34,882 nucleotides of DNA from Paludibacteraceae bacterium (GTDB lineage Bacteria > Bacteroidota > Bacteroidia > Bacteroidales > Paludibacteraceae): assembly GCA_017464475.1 (NCBI GenBank), contig JAFTZQ010000028.1:1-34882 (forward strand). The letters are read 5' to 3'. Shown piece after piece: positions 15,160 to 23,542 of this stretch. Under the pieces are notes generated by a model that was not told the origin of the DNA, searched no databases, and saw only the letters and a program-made list of their open reading frames with translations. Position numbers and translations under genes: made by a program. Every line of letters starts with the position of its first letter. Positions within the stretch are counted from its first letter, which is position 1.

Positions 15160-18001
15160 GTCGTTTATATTCACTCCGTCTATTACGCAGTCGCTGCTAT
15201 GGCTGACGATAGTGATGACGATTGGTCTATGGTTAGGCGAGAAAGCGAAAATTAAACAATTCTCGCTTGGAGTGACTTGGGTGTTGTTTGTTGGAATAGC
15301 TTTGGCTTCCGCGGGCGTCATGATAGACCATTCCGTGGCGCAATTTGCCAAGGATTTCGGTCTGATACTCTTTGTTTATTCAATCGGTCTGCAGGTCGGA
15401 CCTTCTTTTTCTCCGTTTAAGAGAGGTAGTCTGCAGCTAAATATGTTAGCCGCTGCCATCGTGTTGCTGGGATGCGTGTGCGCTATTGTGCTGCATTATA
15501 TCACCGGCATAGACATGTCCACAATGGCTGGCGTCATGTCCGGCGCAACGACTTCTACACCTTCTCTGGCATCTGCACAGCAGGCTTATTTTGATATAAC
15601 CGGCACTACTAATCCGGATATCGCTACCGGATATGCAGTCGCTTATCCGTTGAGTATCGTTGGAGTGATTTTGGCGTTTGAGTTGATACGCAAGTCTTTC
15701 CGCATTCAGCTGCCGGAGGAAGAGAAACGACTGAAAGAGGCTGCTCAAGCCGCTACGGAAGAGCCTGTATGCGTTGATGTGACGCTCAATAATCCGCAAA
15801 TTAGTACTTTGACTTTGCCTGAATTGCAACGTCTGTGTCCGGTGAAGGAGATGGTCGTCAGCCGGGTGATCCGACCGAATGGATCGGATGAACTGGTGGA
15901 TGAGCAGACCTCATTCAAAAACGGAGATACGCTGCGTATTTTAACGGACAAACAGCATATTGATGGTTTGCGTCTGTTGGGGCAAATGAAGAATTACGAC
16001 CTGCGCGTGCAGATAGAGAAATCGGATCATTTGATTTCCCGTCGAATAGCAGTCACTCGCCCTGAGTGCAACGGCAAACGGATCCAATCGTTCAATCTGA
16101 GCCAGCAATACCATGCAACGATCACGCGCGTCAACCGAGCCGGTATTGATCTGTTGGCTACGCCGGATATGATTCTGCAACTGGGTGACCGCCTGATGGT
16201 CGTGGGCGATAAGAATGACGTGAGCCGAGTGGCAGACACGTTTGGTAATGAGTTGAAGAGGCTCGATGTGCCGCATCTGTTGCCGGTATTTTTTGGTATG
16301 GTATTGGGTATCTGCGTCGGTTTGCTGCCTATTCCGATACCCGGCATGGGAACTACTTTCAAATTAGGACTTGTGGGAGGATCGCTTATCGTAGCTATCC
16401 TAATTGGCCATTACGGACCCTATTATAATATGGTCACTTTCTCTACCACTTCCGCGAATATGATGTTGCGTCAAGTGGGATTGACTTTGTTCCTTGCGGC
16501 GCTCGGGCTCTCTGTCGGAGAGACCTTCTTGCCGACCTTGGTCAACGGCGGCTATCTATGGATCGGCTACGGCTTCTTGATTACGATTATTCCGTTGCTG
16601 ATCGTTGGTATTATTGCCTATAAATGGCTGCACATGAATTATTTCAATGTAGTCGGACTGATGGTGGGTTCTATGACTTCGGCTATGGCATTGCCGTACG
16701 CGCAATCCTTGTCGAGCGAGAATAATCAGGCTTCTGTGTGTTATGCCACGGTCTATCCGTTTACTACGTTCCTGCGGGTGATGGCTGCTCAGTTGCTGGT
16801 ACTTGTTTTCTGCAGTTTTACGACTCCGGATTCTATTCAGCCGCAGATCCTGCCACAAAGCGTAAATACCATTGAGGGCGAAGAATACGGTCCGACGCTG
16901 ACGATTGATGATAAGACTTTGTATTTCGTAGGGCTGAATCGAGAAGACGGTTCGTATAGCGAAGATATTTATGTCTCTCGTCGGGACGCTCGAACAGGCG
17001 AATGGAGTGCTGCGCGACGAATTCCGGAGTTGAGCAATCCGTATCGCAACGAAGCGCCCACTTCCGTCAGCGGCGACGGCAAGACCATGCTGCTGTTTAT
17101 CGAAGGGCGGATGTATTTCTCCGTTCGTGGAGCGTACGGCTGGTCGGAACCGCGACCGCTGCCTGCCCATCTGCAATTGGGTAACTGGCAAGCGGACGGA
17201 CAGATAAGCGCAGACGGGTCTGTGCTGCTTTTCGCGGCTAATTATCCGGCGGAAGGAGAAGAGCAGGCGAGTCTGAATATCTTTGTTTCCGAACGGGACG
17301 CACAAGGCCGATGGGGCAAACCGTACTCGATCGGACAAACGATCAATACAACGGGCATGGAGCGTTCGCCGTTTCTGCATCCCGACATGAAGACCCTGTA
17401 TTTCTCGTCCGATAGGGAAGGAACAATAGGCGATTTGGACGTCTGGGTGACCAGAAGACTTAGCGACACATGTTGGAATTGCTGGTCGGAGCCGGAGAAT
17501 TTAGGACCGCAGATCAATACTGTCGGACGCGATTGCTGGTACAAGATCACCGCGGACGGTAAGACGGCTTATTATGCGCAGAAATATGGACGGAGACATG
17601 ATATTTATTGCATCGCCTTGCCCGAAGACAAGCGTCCGGAGCATATCACGGTATTGAAGACCAACGAAGCGGTCGCGATCAACAATTTGCTTTTCGAGAC
17701 CGGAAGCGATGTGATCCAAGAGAGTTCGCTGCCGGAGCTGAAACGAATCGCGGCATTTATCGCGACGTACGGCTATAAAGTGCGTCTGGCGGGGCACACG
17801 GACAATATCGGAAAACCGGAGGACAACAAAGCGCTCTCGCAAGCGCGAGCCGAATCCGTGCGCAAGCAACTGATCGCTTTCGGCTGTGCGCCGGAGAGCA
17901 TCAAAGCATTCGGCTACGGCGACACCAAACCGATCGCGTCCAATGAAACAGAAGAAGGACGTCAAGAAAACAGACGAGTAGAGATAACTATCCTGCCGTA
18001 A
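15146..18001 (+). CDS. AspT/YidE-type transporter fused to PD40 propeller and OmpA-like domain
   Basis: One uninterrupted 951-codon frame holds three modules. Residues 1-556 match the AspT/YidE/YbjL transporter family: an N-terminal hydrophobic half (about 10-185), a soluble loop with two TrkA-C-like RCK segments (about 215-275 and 295-365), and a second hydrophobic half (about 376-556) with the TTSTPSLASAQ and TTSANMMLRQVGLTLFLAALG repeat signatures. Residues about 579-825 form PD40/WD40-like beta-propeller blades (YGPTLTIDDKTLYFVG, APTSVSGDGKTMLL, SPFLHPDMKTLYFSSDREG). Residues about 836-951 form an OmpA-like domain with Asp886 (GHTDNIG) and Arg901 (LSQARAESV), 15 residues apart as in the peptidoglycan ligands Asp271 and Arg286 of E. 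coli OmpA. AspT is reported to have a periplasmic C-terminus, which would place both extra modules in the periplasm. The start lies inside cinA. The substrate is unknown. I know of no such fusion. Confidence 0.9.
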   Translation: MSSVESFIFTPSITQSLLWLTIVMTIGLWLGEKAKIKQFSLGVTWVLFVGIALASAGVMIDHSVAQFAKDFGLILFVYSIGLQVGPSFSPFKRGSLQLNMLAAAIVLLGCVCAIVLHYITGIDMSTMAGVMSGATTSTPSLASAQQAYFDITGTTNPDIATGYAVAYPLSIVGVILAFELIRKSFRIQLPEEEKRLKEAAQAATEEPVCVDVTLNNPQISTLTLPELQRLCPVKEMVVSRVIRPNGSDELVDEQTSFKNGDTLRILTDKQHIDGLRLLGQMKNYDLRVQIEKSDHLISRRIAVTRPECNGKRIQSFNLSQQYHATITRVNRAGIDLLATPDMILQLGDRLMVVGDKNDVSRVADTFGNELKRLDVPHLLPVFFGMVLGICVGLLPIPIPGMGTTFKLGLVGGSLIVAILIGHYGPYYNMVTFSTTSANMMLRQVGLTLFLAALGLSVGETFLPTLVNGGYLWIGYGFLITIIPLLIVGIIAYKWLHMNYFNVVGLMVGSMTSAMALPYAQSLSSENNQASVCYATVYPFTTFLRVMAAQLLVLVFCSFTTPDSIQPQILPQSVNTIEGEEYGPTLTIDDKTLYFVGLNREDGSYSEDIYVSRRDARTGEWSAARRIPELSNPYRNEAPTSVSGDGKTMLLFIEGRMYFSVRGAYGWSEPRPLPAHLQLGNWQADGQISADGSVLLFAANYPAEGEEQASLNIFVSERDAQGRWGKPYSIGQTINTTGMERSPFLHPDMKTLYFSSDREGTIGDLDVWVTRRLSDTCWNCWSEPENLGPQINTVGRDCWYKITADGKTAYYAQKYGRRHDIYCIALPEDKRPEHITVLKTNEAVAINNLLFETGSDVIQESSLPELKRIAAFIATYGYKVRLAGHTDNIGKPEDNKALSQARAESVRKQLIAFGCAPESIKAFGYGDTKPIASNETEEGRQENRRVEITILP

Positions 18002-18053
18002 ATGTATTATTTTGCTGAATTATTGCTAAATTTTCATAAAAGTGGCATAAACA

Positions 18054-18085
18054 TTTGTTTATGTCATTTTTTTTTCGTAAATTTG
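18054..18085 (+). promoter_or_regulatory. V-type ATPase operon promoter
   Basis: TTTG (18054-18057), 20 bases, TAAATTTG (18078-18085) match the Bacteroidota consensus. The leader to the first ATG (18199) is about 105 nt and contains an 11-bp direct repeat GAAACAACCAC at 18121-18131 and 18132-18142 of unknown meaning. Confidence 0.85.
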
Positions 18086-18198
18086 CAGCGGATTTTATGG
18101 GGAAGAAAATTTGATAACCCGAAACAACCACGAAACAACCACGACAAAACCCCGATTGAGTGGCAGAAAATAGAGTACATAATTAAAAAATCAACTAT

Positions 18199-18783
18199 AT
18201 GAATCTTTCAGAATTAACAGACAAGATCTACGCAGAGGGCGTAGAGAAAGGCCAAGCGGAAGCACAACAGATCGTTGAGAAAGCGAACGCGAAGGCTGCA
18301 GAAATCATTGCCGAGGCAGAGAAAAAGGCTGCTGCGCTGGTAGCCGAAGCAGAGAGCAAATCGGCTGATTTGGACAAGAAGACTCGCGCAGAGTTGAAAC
18401 TGTATGCCGAGCAGAGTGTGAATGCCGTGAAGACAGAGATCGTGAACCTGCTTTCCGACAAGATCGCTTCGGACAGCGTGAAAGCTGCTACGGCGGACGC
18501 CAAGTTCATGCAAGGGCTGATCGCCAAACTGGCAGAGCAGATGGCGAAAAACGGCGAAGTACTCATCGAAGCCAAAGATGCAGAAGCGCTGAAGAAATAT
18601 TTTGCAGCCAATGCCAAAGGTTTGCTGGAGAAGGGCGTGAAGATCGAAGAGGTGAAAGGTATCAAAACCGATTTCACTATTCAGCCGGCGAAAGGCGGTT
18701 ACAAACTCGCTTTCGGCGACGCGGAATTCATCGCGTACTTCAAGGAAATGCTTCGTCCACAGTTGGTTGAGGAACTGTTCTGA
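18199..18783 (+). CDS. atpE: V-type ATPase subunit E
   Basis: The 194-residue protein forms the peripheral stalk (stator) of the V/A-type ATPase. Residues about 15-90 are a long Ala/Glu/Lys-rich helix with coiled-coil character (QAEAQQIVEKANAKAAEIIAE), followed by a globular C-terminal domain (about 95-194) ending in MLRPQLVEELF, as is usual for subunit E. It is first in an operon whose order (E, DUF2764, A, B, D, I, K) matches that remembered for Chlamydia and other bacterial V-type clusters. No separate subunit G/H partner is seen in the cluster. Confidence 0.9.
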   Translation: MNLSELTDKIYAEGVEKGQAEAQQIVEKANAKAAEIIAEAEKKAAALVAEAESKSADLDKKTRAELKLYAEQSVNAVKTEIVNLLSDKIASDSVKAATADAKFMQGLIAKLAEQMAKNGEVLIEAKDAEALKKYFAANAKGLLEKGVKIEEVKGIKTDFTIQPAKGGYKLAFGDAEFIAYFKEMLRPQLVEELF

Positions 18784-18791
18784 ATCAACAA

Positions 18792-19433
18792 ATGGAAAAT
18801 GACAAAATAGTAAATGTCATGACTTACGAGTATTTACTGTCGGGACTTCCGGAGTTGAAAGCCGGATCGGACGCACCGGTGTCGCTGGAGAAACTGGACG
18901 AACTGCTGGACGAACAATTGCAGGAGTCGGACAAGGCGATGCTGGATCTGCTTCGTGTGCCGATGGATGAGGCTACGCTGGAGACGGGATTGAAAGCGAA
19001 GAATCGCTTCATCCGTGAGTGGTTTGCCTTCAACCGCGATATGAACAATGTGCTGGTCGCGCAGATTTGCCGCAAACACGGTTTTGACTTGAAAACGCAG
19101 ATTGTGGGCAACGACGAAGTAGCCGAGCAGCTGCGCACGCATACTTCGCAGAAGGATTTCGGACTAAATGAACTGTCGGGTGACTATCAATCGATTCTGG
19201 CTTTGGCGCAGATTGAGGACCTGATGGCGCGCGAGAAAGCGATGGATGCCATCCGTTTTGAATGGCTGCAGGATCGCACGGAGTTTGATTTCTTCTCCGC
19301 GGAGATGGTGTTTGCTTATTATCTGGAGGCGGTAATGCTGCATCGCTGGAGCCTGCTGACCGTTGAGGAAGGCGAACGGGTCTTCCGCGCAATGGTTGCA
19401 GAGATGAAGAAAGGAGTACGCATCGACGCATAA
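18792..19433 (+). CDS. DUF2764-family V-type ATPase-associated protein
   Basis: The protein is up to 213 residues, soluble and helical, and rich in Leu/Glu/Asp (EKLDELLDEQLQESDKAMLDLL). It contains FIREWFAFNRDMNNVL, typical of the DUF2764 proteins found between subunits E and A in bacterial V-type operons (for example Chlamydia). Its position suggests it stands in for the missing subunit C (central-stalk socket), but that is inference. The start is uncertain. ATG 18792 is given, but the first nine codons look like microsatellite-derived sequence, and ATG 18819 (MTYEYLLSGLPEL) matches the family start better. The following 38-bp gap to the A subunit contains another AAATGAAnAAAT-type short repeat. 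Confidence 0.85.
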   Translation: MENDKIVNVMTYEYLLSGLPELKAGSDAPVSLEKLDELLDEQLQESDKAMLDLLRVPMDEATLETGLKAKNRFIREWFAFNRDMNNVLVAQICRKHGFDLKTQIVGNDEVAEQLRTHTSQKDFGLNELSGDYQSILALAQIEDLMAREKAMDAIRFEWLQDRTEFDFFSAEMVFAYYLEAVMLHRWSLLTVEEGERVFRAMVAEMKKGVRIDA

Positions 19434-19471
19434 ATGAACAAATTGTAAATGAATAAATCGTAAATATTTTT

Positions 19472-21229
19472 ATGACAACAGGAAAAGTAAAAGGTATCAT
19501 CGCCAACCTCGTCACGGTGGCTGTCGATGGACCTGTAGCTCAAAATGAAATTTGCTACATCTTTGTAAATGAGACGCGGCTGATGGCAGAGGTGATCAAG
19601 GTCATCGGCGCCAACGTCTATGCGCAGGTGTTTGAATCCACCCGTGGTCTGAAAGTGGGTGACAAAGTAGAGTTCACCGGTCACATGTTGGAGGTGACTC
19701 TCGGACCCGGTCTGCTGAGCCGTAACTACGATGGTCTGCAGAACGATCTGGACAAACTGACCGGCGTGTTCCTCAAACGAGGAGAGTATAATTTCCCGCT
19801 CGACGAGAAGAAAAAATGGGCGTTCACTCCGATCGCCAAAGTGGGCGACAAAGTGGAAGCCGCTGCTTGGCTGGGCGAAGTGGATGAGAACCACCAGCCG
19901 CACAAGATCATGGTGCCGTTCGTCTTTGAAGGCACTTACACGGTCAAATCGATCGCCAAAGCCGGAGAATATACCATCCATGAAGTGATGGCTGTTCTGA
20001 CCGATTCGGAGGGTGTGGACCACGAAGTGACGATGGTTCAGAAATGGCCTGTGAAAAAAGCCATCTTGGCGTACCGCGAGAAACCGCGGCCCTTCAAACT
20101 GCTGGAGACAGGCGTTCGTACCATCGATACGGCGAACCCGCTTTGCGAGGGCGGAACAGGCTTTATCCCCGGTCCGTTCGGAACAGGTAAGACCGTGCTC
20201 CAGCACGCGATCTCCAAACAAGCGGAAGCGGACATCGTGATCATCGCTGCCTGCGGTGAGCGTGCCAACGAAGTTGTGGAGACTTTTACCGAGTTCCCGG
20301 AACTGGAAGATCCGCACACGGGACGCAAGCTGATGGAGCGTACCATCATCATCGCCAACACCTCCAACATGCCTGTCGCTTCTCGTGAAGCATCTGTTTA
20401 TACCTCAATGACCATCGCGGAATACTATCGCTCGATGGGTCTGCGCGTGCTGCTCATGGCGGACTCGACCAGCCGTTGGGCACAAGCTCTGCGTGAGATG
20501 TCAAACCGTCTGGAGGAGCTCCCGGGACAGGATGCCTTCCCGATGGACCTCTCCGCAATCATCGGTGCCTTCTATGCCCGCGCGGGTTACGTGTACCTTA
20601 ATAATGGTGCTACGGGTTCCGTTACTTTCCTCGGAACCGTTTCGCCTGCCGGTGGTAACTTGAAAGAGCCGGTTACGGAAGGAACGAAGAAAGTGGCTCG
20701 CTGTTTCTATGCTTTGGAGCAGGCACGTGCGGACCGCAAACGCTACCCGGCTGTCAACCCGATTGATTCGTATTCCAAATACGTGGAGTATCCGGAGTTC
20801 GAGGCATATATCGCGGAGCTGATTGACAAAGAGTGGCTGCCGATGGTGAATGACATGAAGACCTACCTGCAGCGCGGTAAGGAGATCCAGGAGCAGATTA
20901 ACATCCTCGGTGACGACGGCGTGCCCGTTGATTACCACGAGGAGTTCTGGAAATCCGAAGTGATTGACTTTGTGATCCTCCAGCAGGATGCCTTTGATAA
21001 GATTGACGCCGTTTGTCCGCTCGAGCGCCAGCAGTACATGCTCCGCCTTGTGATGGACATCTGCCGCCATGATTACAGTTTTGACATCTTCACCGATGTG
21101 ACGGACTATTTCAAACGCGTCATCAACCTCTGCAAGCAGATGAACTACTGCGAGTTCCATTCACCGGAGTTTGAAGATTACCGCAAGAAACTCGATGAAC
21201 TATTGGCTGAAAAACAAATTAAAAAGTAA
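19472..21229 (+). CDS. atpA: V-type ATPase catalytic subunit A
   Basis: The 585-residue protein is the nucleotide-hydrolysing (or ATP-synthesising) subunit of the cytoplasmic V1 head. The Walker A loop GPFGTGKT is at about 234-241, and the catalytic-glutamate motif AACGERANEVVETFTEFPEL follows at about 257-276. The long insert between the N-terminal beta-barrel and the nucleotide domain that distinguishes V/A-type A from F-type beta subunits is present at about 115-200. LLMADSTSRWAQALREMSNRL and the C-terminal helical domain are complete. Length is normal for bacterial A subunits. Five bases separate it from the B subunit gene. Confidence 0.96.
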   Translation: MTTGKVKGIIANLVTVAVDGPVAQNEICYIFVNETRLMAEVIKVIGANVYAQVFESTRGLKVGDKVEFTGHMLEVTLGPGLLSRNYDGLQNDLDKLTGVFLKRGEYNFPLDEKKKWAFTPIAKVGDKVEAAAWLGEVDENHQPHKIMVPFVFEGTYTVKSIAKAGEYTIHEVMAVLTDSEGVDHEVTMVQKWPVKKAILAYREKPRPFKLLETGVRTIDTANPLCEGGTGFIPGPFGTGKTVLQHAISKQAEADIVIIAACGERANEVVETFTEFPELEDPHTGRKLMERTIIIANTSNMPVASREASVYTSMTIAEYYRSMGLRVLLMADSTSRWAQALREMSNRLEELPGQDAFPMDLSAIIGAFYARAGYVYLNNGATGSVTFLGTVSPAGGNLKEPVTEGTKKVARCFYALEQARADRKRYPAVNPIDSYSKYVEYPEFEAYIAELIDKEWLPMVNDMKTYLQRGKEIQEQINILGDDGVPVDYHEEFWKSEVIDFVILQQDAFDKIDAVCPLERQQYMLRLVMDICRHDYSFDIFTDVTDYFKRVINLCKQMNYCEFHSPEFEDYRKKLDELLAEKQIKK

Positions 21230-21234
21230 GTATT

Positions 21235-22560
21235 ATGGCTAAAGCATTTCAAAAGATATACACGCAGATTACTGCGATCACTAAAGCCACTTGTTCGCTG
21301 AAAGCAGAAGGAGTGGGTAATGACGAATTGGCTACCGTGAACGGTAAGTTGGCGCAGGTGGTTAAGATCATCGGCGATGAAGTGACGCTGCAGGTGTTCC
21401 AAGGAACGGAAGGTATTCCGACCAACGCCGAAGTGGTCTTCCTTGGCAAAGCGCCATCGCTCAAAGTGAGTGACCAATTAGCGGGTCGTTTCTTCAACGC
21501 CTATGGTGAGCCTATTGATGGCGGTCCCGAGGTAGAAGGCAAAGAGATTGAGATCGGTGGTCCTTCTGTCAACCCCGTGCGTCGTAAGCAACCGTCTGAG
21601 TTGATCGCTACCGGTATTGCCGGTATTGACTTGAATAACACGCTCGTTTCCGGACAGAAGATCCCGTTCTTCGCCGATCCGGATCAGCCGTACAACCAAG
21701 TGATGGCAAATGTGGCACTTCGTGCGGAAGCGGACAAGATCATCTTGGGCGGTATGGGTCTGACCAATGACGATTACCTCTATTTCAAGAATGTGTTCTC
21801 CAATGCAGGTGTGCTCGACCACATCGTTTCATTTGTCAACACGACCGAGAACCCGCCTGTTGAGCGACTCCTGATCCCGGACATGGCGCTTACCGCAGCC
21901 GAGTATTTCGCAGTAGAGAAACACGAGAAGGTGCTTGTTCTGCTGACCGATATGACGCTCTATGCCGACGCGTTGGCAATCGTCTCGAACCGAATGGACC
22001 AAATCCCGTCCAAAGATTCTATGCCGGGTTCGCTCTATTCCGACCTCGCTAAGATCTACGAGAAAGCGGTTCAGTTCCCGGAGGAAATTGGCGGCGGTTC
22101 GATCACCATCATTGCAGTCACAACCCTTTCCGGCGGTGATATCACACACGCTATTCCGGATAACACCGGTTATATTACAGAGGGTCAGTTGTACCTCCGT
22201 CGTGACTCCGAGATCGGTAAAGTCATCGTGGATCCGTTCCGTTCGTTGAGCCGTTTGAAACAATTAGTAGCGGGCAAAAAGACACGCGAAGATCATCCGC
22301 AGGTAATGAATGCCGCTGTTCGCTTGTACGCCGACGCCGCAAACGCAAAAACAAAGAAAGAGAACGGTTTCGACTTGACCGACTACGATATCCGCTGTCT
22401 CGACTTCGCGCGCGATTACAGCCGCGAGATTCTGGCAATCGATGTGAACATCAATACCGTTCAGATGTTGGATGTGGCTTGGTCACTCTTCGGTAAGTAC
22501 TTCAAACCGGAAGAGGTGAACATCAAAGCAGCCCTTGTGGAGAAATACTGGCCAAAATAA
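21235..22560 (+). CDS. atpB: V-type ATPase subunit B
   Basis: The 441-residue non-catalytic subunit alternates with A in the hexameric head. It has the AGRFFNAYGEPIDGGP segment (about 83-98), no complete Walker A loop (SGQKIPFFADPDQPYNQ where A subunits have GPFGTGKT), VLVLLTDMTLYADALAIVSN and GYITEGQLYLRRDSEIGKV. These are all standard for V/A-type B. Complete and of normal length. The next gene is not the expected subunit D but a small unknown protein. Confidence 0.95.
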   Translation: MAKAFQKIYTQITAITKATCSLKAEGVGNDELATVNGKLAQVVKIIGDEVTLQVFQGTEGIPTNAEVVFLGKAPSLKVSDQLAGRFFNAYGEPIDGGPEVEGKEIEIGGPSVNPVRRKQPSELIATGIAGIDLNNTLVSGQKIPFFADPDQPYNQVMANVALRAEADKIILGGMGLTNDDYLYFKNVFSNAGVLDHIVSFVNTTENPPVERLLIPDMALTAAEYFAVEKHEKVLVLLTDMTLYADALAIVSNRMDQIPSKDSMPGSLYSDLAKIYEKAVQFPEEIGGGSITIIAVTTLSGGDITHAIPDNTGYITEGQLYLRRDSEIGKVIVDPFRSLSRLKQLVAGKKTREDHPQVMNAAVRLYADAANAKTKKENGFDLTDYDIRCLDFARDYSREILAIDVNINTVQMLDVAWSLFGKYFKPEEVNIKAALVEKYWPK

Positions 22561-22567
22561 TAAGAAT

Positions 22568-22891
22568 ATGGAAACCAACCCAATTATCACCATCAAAAGT
22601 TCGACCACAGATTGGAGTAATCTTGGCTACACCGTTTGTCCGTCAGAGGATAAAGGAACGATAGAGGTCCCCATTCATTTAGGTATGAACCGTATAGATA
22701 CTTTCCTCGAAATGGAAGTGACTGAGATTACCGAAGATGTGATTCGTTTTAAGGCTTCATATTACACCTACGAATTGCACAAAGGCGGTAAGAACCAAGT
22801 CTGTGTCACCTATACGGTTGGCGGCTATACCGACCACGATGGCTGTGATTGGGACGGAACCGACTTCAATTATTATTTGACCTGGAAATAA
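22568..22891 (+). CDS. Small unknown protein inside the V-type ATPase operon
   Basis: The 107-residue acidic, soluble protein starts at ATG 22568, seven bases after atpB. The longer frame from 22535 overlaps atpB in another frame and is not favoured. It has no signal peptide or membrane segment. Predicted beta-rich: alternating hydrophobic stretches such as DTFLEMEVTEITEDVIRFKAS, then aromatic and Gly/Asp-rich GGYTDHDGCDWDGTDFNYYLTWK at the C-terminus. I do not recognise the family. Its place between B and D suggests it is expressed with the ATPase. It could be a regulator, an assembly factor or a stand-in for a missing small subunit (F or G), or merely an insertion; none of these is shown by the sequence. 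Confidence 0.75.
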   Translation: METNPIITIKSSTTDWSNLGYTVCPSEDKGTIEVPIHLGMNRIDTFLEMEVTEITEDVIRFKASYYTYELHKGGKNQVCVTYTVGGYTDHDGCDWDGTDFNYYLTWK

Positions 22892-22918
22892 AAGATAAAT
22901 TGTCAATCGTTAATCGAC

Positions 22919-23542
22919 ATGGCTATTCAATATCAATTTAATAAAACATCGCTGCAAGGTCTGGAGAAAGATCTGAAAATGCGGCAGAGGACCCTTCCGA
23001 CGCTCCAAAGCAAGGAAACGGCGCTTCGCCTCGAGGTGAAGAAAGCCAAACAAGAATTGGAGGAACTGGACGAAGAGGTGAACCGTCGCATCAAAGATTA
23101 TGACCAGATGATAGCACTTTGGGGCGAATTTGACACTACGCTCATCCATGTGGACGACGTGCGAATGTCTGTTAGGAAGATCGCAGGCGTGCGCGTGCCC
23201 GTGTTGGACGAAGTGGTCTATTCCACCAAAGAGTTCTCGCTCTTCTCCAGTCCGAAATGGTTTGCAGACGGCTTTGAGCAACTCAAAGCTATCGCCGATG
23301 TGGGAATCCGTCAGGAGTTTGTGCGACGCAAAGTGGAACTGCTTGAATATGCGCGAAAGAAAACAACGCAGAAAGTGAACCTCTTTGAGAAAGTGCAGAT
23401 TCCGGGCTATCAGGATGCGATCCGTAAAATCAAACGATTCATGGAAGACGAGGAGAACCTCTCCAAATCCAGCCAGAAGATCGTTAAATCCAAACGCGAA
23501 GCAGAAGCTCGCGCAGAGGAAGAAAGGAGGGCTGAAGCATGA
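22919..23542 (+). CDS. atpD: V-type ATPase subunit D
   Basis: The 207-residue central rotor shaft is mostly two long antiparallel helices. The N-terminal coiled coil spans about 5-65 (FNKTSLQGLEKDLKMRQRTL) and the C-terminal one about 120-200 (EFVRRKVELLEYARKKTTQKV, KVQIPGYQDAIRKIKRFMEDE). The NLFEKVQIP segment is a family hallmark. The 3' end overlaps the subunit I gene by ATGA (23539-23542). Complete. Confidence 0.93.
   Translation: MAIQYQFNKTSLQGLEKDLKMRQRTLPTLQSKETALRLEVKKAKQELEELDEEVNRRIKDYDQMIALWGEFDTTLIHVDDVRMSVRKIAGVRVPVLDEVVYSTKEFSLFSSPKWFADGFEQLKAIADVGIRQEFVRRKVELLEYARKKTTQKVNLFEKVQIPGYQDAIRKIKRFMEDEENLSKSSQKIVKSKREAEARAEEERRAEA

Noticed and set aside
16780-16880. Idea that the transporter and OmpA parts are two genes with a hidden stop or start
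   Set aside because: The frame is continuous through the junction, no signal peptide or ribosome-binding site precedes the PD40 part, and composition does not change. Kept as a single gene pending read support.
18002-18202. 66-codon frame between the transporter fusion and atpE
   Set aside because: It covers the ATPase promoter and AT-rich leader and resembles no protein.
19319-20317. 332-codon minus-strand frame opposite the V-type ATPase A subunit
   Set aside because: It is antisense to a well-supported gene, and its composition looks like a reverse-frame shadow.
22535-22567. Earlier start for the small protein between atpB and atpD
   Set aside because: It would overlap the well-conserved end of atpB in another frame; ATG 22568 gives a clean non-overlapping gene.
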